The position numbers were made by a program, and so were the translations under genes. A DNA stretch of 64,000 nt from positions 861,001 through 925,000 of the forward strand of contig NZ_CP048422.1 of the NCBI RefSeq assembly GCF_010450875.1. Direction: 5' to 3'. The notes below the pieces were generated by a model, which did not search any database, was not told the DNA's origin, and worked only from the letters and a program-made list of their open reading frames with translations. Positions 57,060 to 64,000 of the stretch are shown here, in pieces (position 1 is the stretch's first letter; each line of letters starts with the position of its first letter). The stretch is from Sphingomonas insulae. Its GTDB lineage: Bacteria; Pseudomonadota; Alphaproteobacteria; Sphingomonadales; Sphingomonadaceae.

Positions 57060-57497
57060 ATGCGGGAACTGGTGGAACGGACGGTGGGCGTGGGACGGAG
57101 CGTGCGCGTCAACGTGGCCGAATCGCCGCTCGGCTGGCTGCGTGCGCGCGGACTGGTCGATGCGCGGCAGTTGGAGGCGGGCGAGCGGCTGCGCGGCGAT
57201 TACGAGACGGCGGCGCTGGGCGCGCGGGTGACGATGCGCTGGGCGGCGCGGGTGGATGGTGGCGGCGCGGGCGGCGGCGGGCTGGACCCGGTGATGGCGC
57301 AGGTGGCGGCAAAGGCGCGGTTCGATGCCGCCATGGCGGCGGCGGGCGCGGGGTTGCAGGATATCGCGTGGCGGGTGATCTGCGCAGGGGACGCGCTGCC
57401 GGTGGCCGAAAAGGGGCTGGGTTGGCCGGCGCGGGCGGGGCGGCTGGTGCTGACGCTAGCGCTCGACCGGCTGGCGGACCATTACCGGCTGCCGTGA
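57060..57497 (+). CDS. DUF6456 domain protein
   Basis: A 145-residue protein that fits the alphaproteobacterial DUF6456 pattern: VNVAESPLGWLRARG, QLEAGERLRGDYETA, VTMRWAARVDG, and a C-terminal helical block (DIAWRVICAGDALPVAEKGLGWP, RAGRLVLTLALDRLADHY). The C-terminal part resembles a helix-turn-helix. Probably a DNA-associated protein; the role is unknown. It is divergent from the XRE gene. Confidence 0.8.
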   Translation: MRELVERTVGVGRSVRVNVAESPLGWLRARGLVDARQLEAGERLRGDYETAALGARVTMRWAARVDGGGAGGGGLDPVMAQVAAKARFDAAMAAAGAGLQDIAWRVICAGDALPVAEKGLGWPARAGRLVLTLALDRLADHYRLP

Positions 57498-57609
57498 GCG
57501 GATGGTAAGTGGTTGCCGTGGCCGGATCATTATCGTTTGCCGTGGCCGGCGGGGCGGGTGTAACGGCGCGGCAGACGAGAACATAAGCGGCCCGCGGGGA
57601 CCGCAGGGG

Positions 57610-58563
57610 ATGCAGCACGTGCGGTTCGACTTCGTGAAATGCCATGGTTCGGGCAACGATTTTCCGTTGATCGACGCGCGGGCGCTGACGCTGTCCGGCG
57701 CGGAATGGGCGGCGGTGGCGCGGGCGCTCGCCGACCGGCGCGGCCCGGTGGGTGGCGACGGGCTGCTGCTGCTCGGCCCGGGCGATGGTGAGCACGCCTT
57801 TGCGATGACGATGTTCAATTCCGACGGCAGCGAGGCGGAGACGTGCCTGAACGGGCTGCGCTGCGTCGCGCGGCTGGGATTCGAGGCGCTGGGGATCGAT
57901 GCCGCGCGGGTGCGGCTGAAGACGTCGAGCGCGCTGGCGGCGCGCGATGCCGATCTGGCGCCGGGGGTGTATACGGTGCGCGAGACGGCGGGACCGGCGG
58001 GGCTGGACGTGCGCGACTGGCCGCTGGCGGCGGGCGTCGAGCGGATCGTCGAGGCGCGGGTGGCGCCGCTGGGCAGCGCGCGGGCGTTCACCGCGGTGGC
58101 GATGCCCAATCCGCATCTGGTGACGTTCGTCGATGCGGTGGACGAGGCGGAACTGGTCGCGATCGGCACGGCGTGCGAGGCGGCGCCGGACTGGCTGCCC
58201 AACCGCGCCAACGTGTCGTTCGTCGAGGTGCGCGGCAAGGATCTGTTCGTGCGCACGTTCGAGCGCGGCGTCGGCCTGACCGACAGCTGTGGCAGCGCGA
58301 TGGCGGCATCGGCGTTCGCGGCGTGCCTGACCGGGCGGCTGGACTATGGCGCGCCGATCACGGTGTTCAACAAGGGCGGGCTGGTCCGCGCCGAGGTGAG
58401 CGAGGACGCGATGGTCAGCCTGTCGGGCAATGCGACATGGGAATGGTGCGGGTCGGTTGCGGTCGACATCGCTGCCGGGCGTGCCGGCGACCTGGTGGTC
58501 GCGGCGCATGCCGACGACGAAATCGCGGCCTGGGCACATATCGCCGACACCGCCGGACGATAG
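57610..58563 (+). CDS. dapF: Diaminopimelate epimerase (DapF), somewhat diverged
   Basis: A 317-residue protein with the pseudo-symmetric DapF fold. The N-terminus FVKCHGSGNDFPLIDAR, the first catalytic cysteine Cys79 in GSEAETCLNGLRC, MPNPHLVTFVD, RANVSFVEV and the second cysteine Cys227 in LTDSCGSAMAASA are present. Deviations: the usual CGNG after the first cysteine is CLNG, and the usual ACGTG is SCGSA. It would interconvert LL- and meso-diaminopimelate for lysine and peptidoglycan, or be a paralogue with altered substrate. ATG 57610 fits the family start; upstream frame to 57502 is unsupported. Confidence 0.82.
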   Translation: MQHVRFDFVKCHGSGNDFPLIDARALTLSGAEWAAVARALADRRGPVGGDGLLLLGPGDGEHAFAMTMFNSDGSEAETCLNGLRCVARLGFEALGIDAARVRLKTSSALAARDADLAPGVYTVRETAGPAGLDVRDWPLAAGVERIVEARVAPLGSARAFTAVAMPNPHLVTFVDAVDEAELVAIGTACEAAPDWLPNRANVSFVEVRGKDLFVRTFERGVGLTDSCGSAMAASAFAACLTGRLDYGAPITVFNKGGLVRAEVSEDAMVSLSGNATWEWCGSVAVDIAAGRAGDLVVAAHADDEIAAWAHIADTAGR

Positions 58564-58662
58564 CGGCACAGGCGGCGGGCCCGGGCGTTATGCCTGATAT
58601 ATCCAGATGATGGCGGCGGCGGGCAACGACCCGGCCCGCCCGGCAAGACAGAAGTGCAGACG

Positions 58663-58851
58663 ATGCGGGACGACACGATCTATTTCTACGAGCGGGCGGA
58701 GACGGAACTGGAACTGGCGCAACGGGCAACCCATCCGCTGGCGGTGCGCGCGCATTACATCATCGCCAATCACTATCTAGATCGCTGCTATGGCGGCGAC
58801 CCGGCAGAGGCTGCCAACGACGACCAGGGCGACGAATCGTCGGTCGAATAG
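58663..58851 (+). CDS. Small conserved acidic protein
   Basis: A 62-residue protein: MRDDTIYFYERAETELELAQ, then ATHPLAVRAHYIIANHYLDRCYG and an acidic tail. The YFYERAETELELAQ helix and AHYIIANHYLDR helix suggest a compact helical hairpin. I recall similar small proteins in sphingomonads, of unknown function. A GTG at 58654 is an alternative start. Confidence 0.65.
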   Translation: MRDDTIYFYERAETELELAQRATHPLAVRAHYIIANHYLDRCYGGDPAEAANDDQGDESSVE

Positions 58852-58915
58852 GTTCGATCCGCTGACGTGAACCCTTGCCGCCGTCCGATCGTTGGTGGGT
58901 CGGAACGAGGGCGCG

Positions 58916-59206
58916 ATGACGGATGGATTCGGCAAAGCGGATGGCGACGAGCGGGATATGGCGTTCCGGCAGGACGGCAAATTGTACCCGTTGGGCCAGG
59001 CGTTGCGCGCGACCTACGACGCCGACAATCACGCGACGCTGGGCAAGCACGTCACCGGCCTGATGCTCGACCTGGCGCAGGTACCGTTCGAGCCGCACGA
59101 ATTCCAGCCGATCGTCACCACCCTGACGCCGCCGCCGCGCCCGAGCTGGCTGGCCCGCGTCCGGTCGGCGTTGCCACGGGCGCTGAAGCGATCGCGACGC
59201 CCCTGA
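58916..59206 (+). CDS. Small hypothetical protein
   Basis: A 96-residue protein starting MTDGFGKADGDERDMAFRQ. The centre has LYPLGQALRATYDADNHATLGKHV, cited in part, and VPFEPHEFQPIVT; the tail is proline-rich and then strongly basic (WLARVRSALPRALKRSRR). No signal or membrane segment. Function not recognised. The stop lies 16 bp before the convergent PAS gene stop. Confidence 0.6.
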   Translation: MTDGFGKADGDERDMAFRQDGKLYPLGQALRATYDADNHATLGKHVTGLMLDLAQVPFEPHEFQPIVTTLTPPPRPSWLARVRSALPRALKRSRRP

Positions 59207-59222
59207 TCGCGCCGGCCGACGC

Positions 59223-59927
59223 CTAGGCCGGGACCAGCGGCCCCTGCACGACGGCGACGAGCGCGGTAAAGATCGCCTCGAGCATCGCCAGCGCCCGGAC
59301 GCTGAGGCGGACCGGGGTGTCGGGACCGATCGGACCGCCGATTTCCGGCTCGATGAAGCCCGCATCGATCAGCGCGGCGAGCCAGCGCCGGGTGAGCGGC
59401 CAGGCCACGTTGATCCGCCCGGCGATCTCGCCCGCCGCCACGGCCCGCGCCTCTGCTTCCGCGACATAGCCGATCAGCAGGATCTCGGTGGCGGGATTGC
59501 CGATCAGCGCGTCGCCGAACGCCCGCTTGCCGCCGTCGAGTGCCTGGAGCAGCAGCCGTGCGACCTGCCATTGCGCCTCGACGGTCGAGGGGCGCTCCCC
59601 CTGCGGCGGCAAGGGTCGACAGGTGACGACGAGGCGGCGGCCGGCATCACCGCCGAGCCGCGATACGTAAAGGTTGACCCAGATCGCCCGGCCATCGGCA
59701 TGGAGGTGACGGAGGGTGGCGGACAGCGTCGTGCCCTCGTCCCAGACGCGGCGCAGGAACCGTTCGCCGGCCAAGCGATCGTCGGGATGCAGGACGTCGA
59801 GCGCGGAGCGATCGGGCGTCGCCGCGCGGGGCAGGCCGAGCAGCGTCCTGTAGGCGTCGTCGAGATCCGCGATCTGAAGGTCGAGGCCGATCATGCCATG
59901 GGCGATCGGTCCCGCTGCAGGATACAT
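59223..59927 (-). CDS. PAS domain protein with C-terminal winged helix
   Basis: A 234-residue protein. The PAS domain (about 10-115) has GMIGLDLQIADLDDAYRTLLG, cited in part, LDVLHPDDRLAGERFLRRVWDEG and RHLHADGRAIWVNLYVSRL. The C-terminal part (KRAFGDALIGNPATEILLIGYV, GRINVAWPLTRRWLAALIDAGFIEPE) resembles a MarR-like winged helix. It therefore looks like a one-component sensor-regulator. It is divergent from the GTA operon with a 285-bp shared region, which makes GTA control a reasonable but untested idea. The frame continues upstream to 60107; ATG 59927 was chosen as the first that keeps the PAS domain intact. Confidence 0.78.
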   Translation of the reverse strand: MYPAAGPIAHGMIGLDLQIADLDDAYRTLLGLPRAATPDRSALDVLHPDDRLAGERFLRRVWDEGTTLSATLRHLHADGRAIWVNLYVSRLGGDAGRRLVVTCRPLPPQGERPSTVEAQWQVARLLLQALDGGKRAFGDALIGNPATEILLIGYVAEAEARAVAAGEIAGRINVAWPLTRRWLAALIDAGFIEPEIGGPIGPDTPVRLSVRALAMLEAIFTALVAVVQGPLVPA

Positions 59928-60079
59928 GGTGAAAGGCTGCCTGTACGAAACGGTGAAAGGGTGGTGGAGGATTTGGGACGAGAAGGGACAATTGTACGGA
60001 CCATCGCCGGAGCGGATCAAGCCCCGCCGGCGATCACCATCGACCGACCGAGCAGGATAACCGATCTGGTACAAACAGA

Positions 60080-60108
60080 TTGACTTCGTCACGCTCATTG
60101 GGTACATA
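60080..60108 (+). promoter_or_regulatory. Sigma-70-like promoter upstream of the GTA operon
   Basis: TTGACT (60080-60085), a 17-bp spacer and TACATA (60103-60108) give a good match to a housekeeping promoter. It is 105 bp upstream of the small terminase start. The rest of the 285-bp region 59928-60212 shows no gene. Confidence 0.55.
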
Positions 60109-60212
60109 ACAGGAACGCTGAAGAATTGCGAGTCGGGCCGGAGCGGCTTGGGTACCCCCCATGTCGCTGCCGGCCCGATGCGCGTTCAGGTGGTGGGATG
60201 CAGGGGGCGGCG

Positions 60213-60749
60213 ATGGACGGCGACGGGAAGGATGCGGGAACCGCGATGACGGTGGCGGTGGCGGTCGGGGTTGGTGATGGCGCGGTGACGCGGCGCCGGT
60301 CGGGGGTGAAGGTGCGGTGGACGGCGGCCATGCGCGCCACGTTCTTCGCGCATCTGGCGTGCAATTGTAACGTCACCGCGGCGGCCGCGGCGATCGGTGT
60401 CCAGCCGTCGCAGGTGCATTACCAACGGCGGATCAGCAAACCGTTTGCGGCCGAATGGCAGCGGATGATCGATGCGGGCTATCTGCTGCTGGAAATGCGG
60501 ATGATCGGCCATGCGATGGCGGGTGGCGGCGGGACCGTCGCCGGCGACAGCGCCGGTGTCGAACCGCTGGCGTATGACGAGGCGTTCAAGCTGCTCAACC
60601 TGTACCGGGCGCGGCGAGAGGGGCGGGTGCGGTCGCGCGGCCCGGCGCAGGTGGTCGCGACGCGGGAACAGGCGGATGCCGCGATCCTTGCCAAGCTCGA
60701 CGCGCTGGCGGCGCGCAAGGCCCGCGCCGCCGGGGAGACGCCGGCATGA
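60213..60749 (+). CDS. GTA small terminase-like protein (g1)
   Basis: A 178-residue protein in the position of GTA gene 1. The central region (TAAMRATFFAHLACNCNVTAAAAAIGV, QVHYQRRISKPFAAEWQ) is a helix-turn-helix as in small terminases that recognise DNA for packaging. The tail is helical (QADAAILAKLDALAARK). AGGGGG lies 5 nt upstream of ATG 60213. Its stop overlaps the terL ATG (ATGA). In GTAs the small subunit is thought to have lost site specificity, in keeping with random packaging. Confidence 0.72.
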   Translation: MDGDGKDAGTAMTVAVAVGVGDGAVTRRRSGVKVRWTAAMRATFFAHLACNCNVTAAAAAIGVQPSQVHYQRRISKPFAAEWQRMIDAGYLLLEMRMIGHAMAGGGGTVAGDSAGVEPLAYDEAFKLLNLYRARREGRVRSRGPAQVVATREQADAAILAKLDALAARKARAAGETPA

Positions 60750-62077
60750 GCGGCCGATCGGCCGAGGTGATGGCGCGGCTGGCGGCCCTGCCGGCGGACG
60801 AACGCGCCACGCTGGTGCGTTCGCTGACCGCCGACGTGCGGCTGGAACTGGCGGAACGATGGGAGCGGGGCGGCTGGGCGCAACCCGGACAGGAGGCACC
60901 GGAGGGCGACGACTGGCGGATCTGGCTGATCCGCGCCGGGCGCGGATTCGGCAAGACCCGCGCCGGAGCGGAGTGGGTGACGCGGATCGCCGCCGACCCC
61001 GACGCGATGATCGCGCTGGTCGGATCGACCGCGGCGGACGTGCGGCGGGTGATGATCGAGGGGCCGAGCGGGCTGCGCGCGGTGGCGAAGGCGGGCAAGA
61101 CGCCGCGCTATACGATGAGCCACGGCGAGGTGCGCTGGCCCAACGGTGCGCGCGCGTTCGTCTATTCGGCGGACGTGCCGGACCAGCTGCGCGGGCCGGA
61201 ACATCATGCGGCATGGTGCGACGAGCTGGCGAAATGGCGGCGCGGCGATGCGGCCTGGGACAATCTGATGATGGGAATGCGGCGCGGCCCGCATCCGCGC
61301 GTGCTGGTGACGACGACGCCGCGGCCGACCAACCTGATGAAGCGCGTGCTGCGCGCGCGCGGGCTGGTCGAGACGCGGGGGCGGACGCGCGACAATCCGT
61401 TCCTGCCGGACGTGTTCGTCGAGCATGTCGAGGACAGTTATGGCGGCACGGCGCTGGGGCGGCAGGAACTGGACGGCGAGATGATCGACGATCTGGCAGG
61501 GGCGCTGTGGTCGCGCGCGCGGCTGGAGGCGTGCCGGTGCGATGCGCCGGGCGACCTGGTACGGGTGGTGGTCGGTGTCGACCCGCCGGCGGGAGCGATC
61601 GAGGGCGACGGCGTCGGCGACGCCTGCGGCATCGTCGCGGTCGGCGTGGATGGCGACGGCATCGCCCATGTCCTGGCCGATGCCAGCATCGCCGCGCATT
61701 CGCCCGAGGCGTGGGCGCGGGCGGTGGCGGATTGCGCGGCGCAACACCGGGCGGACCGGGTGGTGGCGGAGGCCAACCAGGGCGGTGCGATGGTCCGATC
61801 GGTGCTGCTGGCGGCGGACGTCGCGTTGCCGGTGAAGCTGGTGCGGGCGAGCCGTGGCAAGGTGGCGCGGGCGGAGCCGGTCGCGACCCTGTACGAGCGG
61901 GGGCGGGTCCGACACTGCGGACGCTTCGCGGCGCTGGAGGACGAGATGTGCGGGCTGGTCGCCGGCGGCGGCTATCAGGGGCCGGGGCGGTCGCCGGATC
62001 GCGCCGATGCGCTGGTGTGGGCGTTGACCGAACTGATGCTGGGGCGGCGTGGCGCGGCCGGGGTGCGGGAGTTGTAG
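60746..62077 (+). CDS. terL: GTA/phage terminase large subunit (g2)
   Basis: A 443-residue DNA-packaging motor protein. The ATPase has Walker A GRGFGKT (65-71), Walker B with Asp159-Glu160 in AAWCDELAKW, and the coupling motif LVTTTPRP. The C-terminal RNase H-like nuclease has Asp279 in VVGVDPPAG, a Glu in VVAEANQGG and an Asp in DRADALVWALTEL. The WRIWLIRAGRGFGKTRAGAEW opening, cited in part, is typical of GTA-type TerL. Coupled to g1 by ATGA. A 443-bp gap with repeats separates it from the portal gene. Confidence 0.93.
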   Translation: MSGRSAEVMARLAALPADERATLVRSLTADVRLELAERWERGGWAQPGQEAPEGDDWRIWLIRAGRGFGKTRAGAEWVTRIAADPDAMIALVGSTAADVRRVMIEGPSGLRAVAKAGKTPRYTMSHGEVRWPNGARAFVYSADVPDQLRGPEHHAAWCDELAKWRRGDAAWDNLMMGMRRGPHPRVLVTTTPRPTNLMKRVLRARGLVETRGRTRDNPFLPDVFVEHVEDSYGGTALGRQELDGEMIDDLAGALWSRARLEACRCDAPGDLVRVVVGVDPPAGAIEGDGVGDACGIVAVGVDGDGIAHVLADASIAAHSPEAWARAVADCAAQHRADRVVAEANQGGAMVRSVLLAADVALPVKLVRASRGKVARAEPVATLYERGRVRHCGRFAALEDEMCGLVAGGGYQGPGRSPDRADALVWALTELMLGRRGAAGVREL

Positions 62078-62520
62078 CGGGGCGTGGCCGGGGAGGGAAC
62101 GGTGCCGGGGCGCTGAGGCTGCGCGACGGTGCGGCTGCGGAGTGAGATCGGGTTCACGCGGAGGCGCGGAGGCGTGGAGAAGAAGGGGGTTTTCGCGCGA
62201 AGACGCGGAGGCGCGGAGGGGGTGCGCTTCTTTCGCCTCCCTCGTCATCCCGACGAACGTCGGGACCTATGGTTGCGTTGTGGGTGGTTGGTGCGGGTCA
62301 TCATTGGCGTCGTGGGGGCATGGGTCCCGACTTTCGTCGGGATGACGGGTGGGGTGCGTTGTTTGCCCCTCTTGTTTTTTCCCTTTCTCCGCGTCTCTGC
62401 GTGGCACCCCTTCCTGATCCGTGACTCACACATCGGGCGGCCTTTGCGGCCGCGCTTTCATCACTGCCGATGGCAGCGGTTCCCCTTCCCGTGGCGGGAG
62501 GGTTTTAGGGGGAGATCATC
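62078..62520. other. 443-bp non-coding insertion within the GTA operon
   Basis: Contains the nested inverted repeat 62150-62411 and the ribosome-binding site of the portal gene (GGGGGA at about 62508-62513). No gene is supported. Other junctions of the cluster seen here overlap by 4 bp, so this gap is exceptional and looks like repeat invasion. Confidence 0.7.
62150..62411. repeat. Nested inverted repeat inside the GTA operon
   Basis: Outer left blocks GGGTTCACGCGGAGGCGCGG (from 62150) and GCGCGAAGACGCGGAGGCGC (from about 62195) are answered by an inverted block CTCCGCGTCTCTGCGTGGC (about 62388-62406). Inner arms GTCATCCCGACGAACGTCGG (about 62243-62262) and CCCGACTTTCGTCGGGATGAC (about 62326-62346) are inverted copies. 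Same two-layer plan as 53447-53747. Confidence 0.75.
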
Positions 62521-63624
62521 ATGCGGTTGTTTGGGTGGAAGGCCGCTCGCGAGGGCGGGCGGCCGGCGTTGTCGCGTGCCGGGTCGGGCGTGGCGCTGGG
62601 GGAATGGCCGCGGTCGTATGAGGCGCAGGTGCGGGACGGGTTCGCGGGCAATGCGATCGCACAGCGGGCGGTGAAGCTGGTCGCGGAAAGCGTCTGCGCG
62701 GCACCATTGAAGGCCAGTGCCGCCGAGGTGTTGGCATTGGTGCAGGCGCGATCCGGCGGGCAGGCGCTGCTGGAGACGGTCGCGGCGCAGCTGCTGTTGC
62801 ACGGCAACGCCTATGTCCAGGTGCTGCGCGATGCGGAGGGCGCCGCGGCGGCGCTGTATGCGCTGCGGCCGGAACGGGTGAGCGTCGAGGTGGATGCGGG
62901 CGGGTGGCCGACCGCCTATCGCTATGCGGTGGGCGAGCGGCGGACGCGGCTGGATGCCGAGGGGCCGCGACCGGATGTGGTGCATATCCGCAGCTTCAAT
63001 CCGGTCGACGACCATTACGGCATGGGCTGCCTGGGGGCGGCATCGGGCGCGGTGGCGGTGCACAATGCGGCGGGGCGGTGGAACAAGGCGCTGCTGGACA
63101 ATGCGGCGCGGCCATCGGGGGCGCTGGTGTACGATCCGGGCGATGGCGCGGCGCTGAGCGCGGAGCAGTTCGAGCGGCTGAAGGCGGAGATGGAGGCGGG
63201 GTTCGCGGGCGCGGGCAATGCCGGGCGGCCGATGCTGCTGGAGGGCGGGCTCAAGTGGCAGGCGCTGTCGCTGTCGCCAGCCGACATGGACTTCGTCGGG
63301 CTGAAGGAGGGCGCGGCGCGCGAGATCGCGCTGGCGTTCGGGGTGCCGCCGATGCTGCTCGGCCTGCCCGGCGATGCGACCTATGCCAATTATCGCGAGG
63401 CGAACCGGGCATTGTGGCGGCTGACGGTGTTGCCGCTGGCAGACGCGATCCTGGCGACGCTGGCGCAGGGGCTGGCGGGATGGTTCGACGGGGCGACGCT
63501 GGCGGTCGACCTGGATGCGGTGCCGGCGCTGTCCGAGGATCGCGAGCGATTGTGGGCGAGCGTCGCGGCGGCGGATTTCCTGTCGGATGAGGACAAGCGG
63601 CGGATGGTGGGGATCGGGGCATGA
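62521..63624 (+). CDS. GTA/HK97-type portal protein (g3)
   Basis: A 367-residue portal protein that forms the dodecameric DNA gate of the capsid. Family features are GNAIAQRAVKLVAESV, LLLHGNAYVQVLRD, LYALRPERVSVE, HIRSFNPVDDHYGMG, LEGGLKWQALSLSPADMDF and GVPPMLLGLPGDATYANYREANRALW, cited in part. A GGGGGA site lies 8 nt upstream of the ATG. The stop overlaps the next gene by ATGA. Confidence 0.93.
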   Translation: MRLFGWKAAREGGRPALSRAGSGVALGEWPRSYEAQVRDGFAGNAIAQRAVKLVAESVCAAPLKASAAEVLALVQARSGGQALLETVAAQLLLHGNAYVQVLRDAEGAAAALYALRPERVSVEVDAGGWPTAYRYAVGERRTRLDAEGPRPDVVHIRSFNPVDDHYGMGCLGAASGAVAVHNAAGRWNKALLDNAARPSGALVYDPGDGAALSAEQFERLKAEMEAGFAGAGNAGRPMLLEGGLKWQALSLSPADMDFVGLKEGAAREIALAFGVPPMLLGLPGDATYANYREANRALWRLTVLPLADAILATLAQGLAGWFDGATLAVDLDAVPALSEDRERLWASVAAADFLSDEDKRRMVGIGA

Positions 63625-63941
63625 GCGGCGGTCAGGCGGATACGGGCGTGCTGGCGCAGCTGATGGCGCAGGCGGCGCGCGAGGGCGCCGACCTGGCGAC
63701 GATGCGCGCGGTGGCGGAGGAGGCGGGCGAGCTGTCGGCGATGCGGGCGCTGACCCGGCTGGGGCTGGCGGACGAGGCGGCGCGGGTCGACCTGGCCGAC
63801 CTGCGCGAGCTGCTGGCGGCGTGGCGCGATGCCAAGCGGTCGGTGTGGAAGGCGGCGGCGGGCTGGTGCGTGCGGCTGGTCGGCGCGCTGGTGCTGACCG
63901 GGCTGGCGGTGAAGCTGGGCTTCGGCGGGTGGCTGAAGTGA
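63621..63941 (+). CDS. GTA g3.5-like small protein (DUF6127 type)
   Basis: A 106-residue protein between the portal and the prohead protease, the place of g3.5 in alphaproteobacterial GTAs. It is mostly helical (LAQLMAQAAREGADLATMRAVAEEAGELSA, cited in part) and ends in a hydrophobic helix VRLVGALVLTGLAVKLGF. Role unknown. It overlaps both neighbours by 4 bp (ATGA and GTGA). Confidence 0.8.
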   Translation: MSGGQADTGVLAQLMAQAAREGADLATMRAVAEEAGELSAMRALTRLGLADEAARVDLADLRELLAAWRDAKRSVWKAAAGWCVRLVGALVLTGLAVKLGFGGWLK

Positions 63942-64000
63942 CCGCGGCGGTCCGGTTCGGGGGCTATGCCGCGGTGTTCGGGCTGGTCGATCGCGCCGGC
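63938..64000 (+). CDS. GTA/HK97 prohead protease (g4), N-terminal fragment
   Basis: The first 21 residues of a gene cut by the window edge, beginning at a GTG that overlaps the previous stop (GTGA). VRFGGYAAVFGLVDRAG matches the opening of HK97-type prohead proteases, which mature the capsid. The major capsid gene is expected next, outside the window. Confidence 0.8.
   Translation, partial: MTAAVRFGGYAAVFGLVDRAG

Overview
The window is a high-GC chromosomal segment of an alphaproteobacterium, most likely a sphingomonad (Sphingomonas or a close relative). The evidence is taxonomic by gene content: a CcrM-type GANTC methyltransferase, a three-gene proton-translocating transhydrogenase with split PntA, a 40-residue aa3-oxidase subunit IV, a DUF6456 protein next to an XRE regulator, a PaoABC-type periplasmic aldehyde oxidoreductase, and the start of a gene transfer agent (GTA) head cluster. 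No rRNA, CRISPR array, insertion sequence or integrase was found.

Layout. 1-3951: chemotaxis operon (end of cheR, cheB, cheD, cheY, cheW, a CheB paralogue that has lost its catalytic serine, and a small helical protein). 4005-9125: LysR regulator and a paoABC-like molybdoenzyme operon on the minus strand. 9126-11365: a comparatively A/T-rich pocket with one secreted DUF3617-like protein. 11366-24756: tRNA-Thr, aminopeptidase P, DUF808 membrane protein, soluble methyl-accepting protein, oligopeptidase B, DedA, thioesterase, Sua5, acyl-CoA dehydrogenase, arylamine N-acetyltransferase, GntR regulator and nitroreductase. 24897-37636: peptide transporter, dicarboxylate symporter, glmM, thiD, rnhB, ccrM, folP, bestrophin, SDR and a sigma-54 activator. 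37793-42433: cytochrome oxidase subunit IV, pntAA-pntAB-pntB, a MarR-like regulator and tRNA-Val. 42441-49793: LOV histidine kinase, XpaC-like/TelA pair, nitronate monooxygenase and typA. 50024-59206: TonB receptor, small secreted protein, DUF3297, ArsR regulator with an ordered operator array, ABC-F ATPase, XRE/DUF6456 divergent pair, DapF homologue and small conserved proteins. 59223-64000: a PAS-winged-helix protein divergent from GTA genes g1 (small terminase), g2 (large terminase), g3 (portal), g3.5 and the start of g4 (prohead protease).

Cross-cutting observations. (a) Four conserved genes (paoC, aminopeptidase P, dedA, DUF3297) are each broken by exactly one missing base, three of them in G/C runs, which looks more like homopolymer under-calling than genuine decay. 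(b) A family of long inverted repeats with an 8-nt internal period (GGAGGCGC / GAAGGCGC / GAAGACGC) occupies at least five intergenic gaps, one of them inside the GTA operon between terL and the portal gene. (c) A short motif, AACTTCG(G/C)CAACTT, occurs three times upstream of unrelated genes. (d) ccrM is preceded by three GANTC sites and a CtrA-like half-site, suggesting cell-cycle control.

Limits: no database search was possible, so family names rest on recognised motifs, lengths and gene order. Starts were chosen by Shine-Dalgarno position and family length, and several have plausible alternatives noted in the entries.
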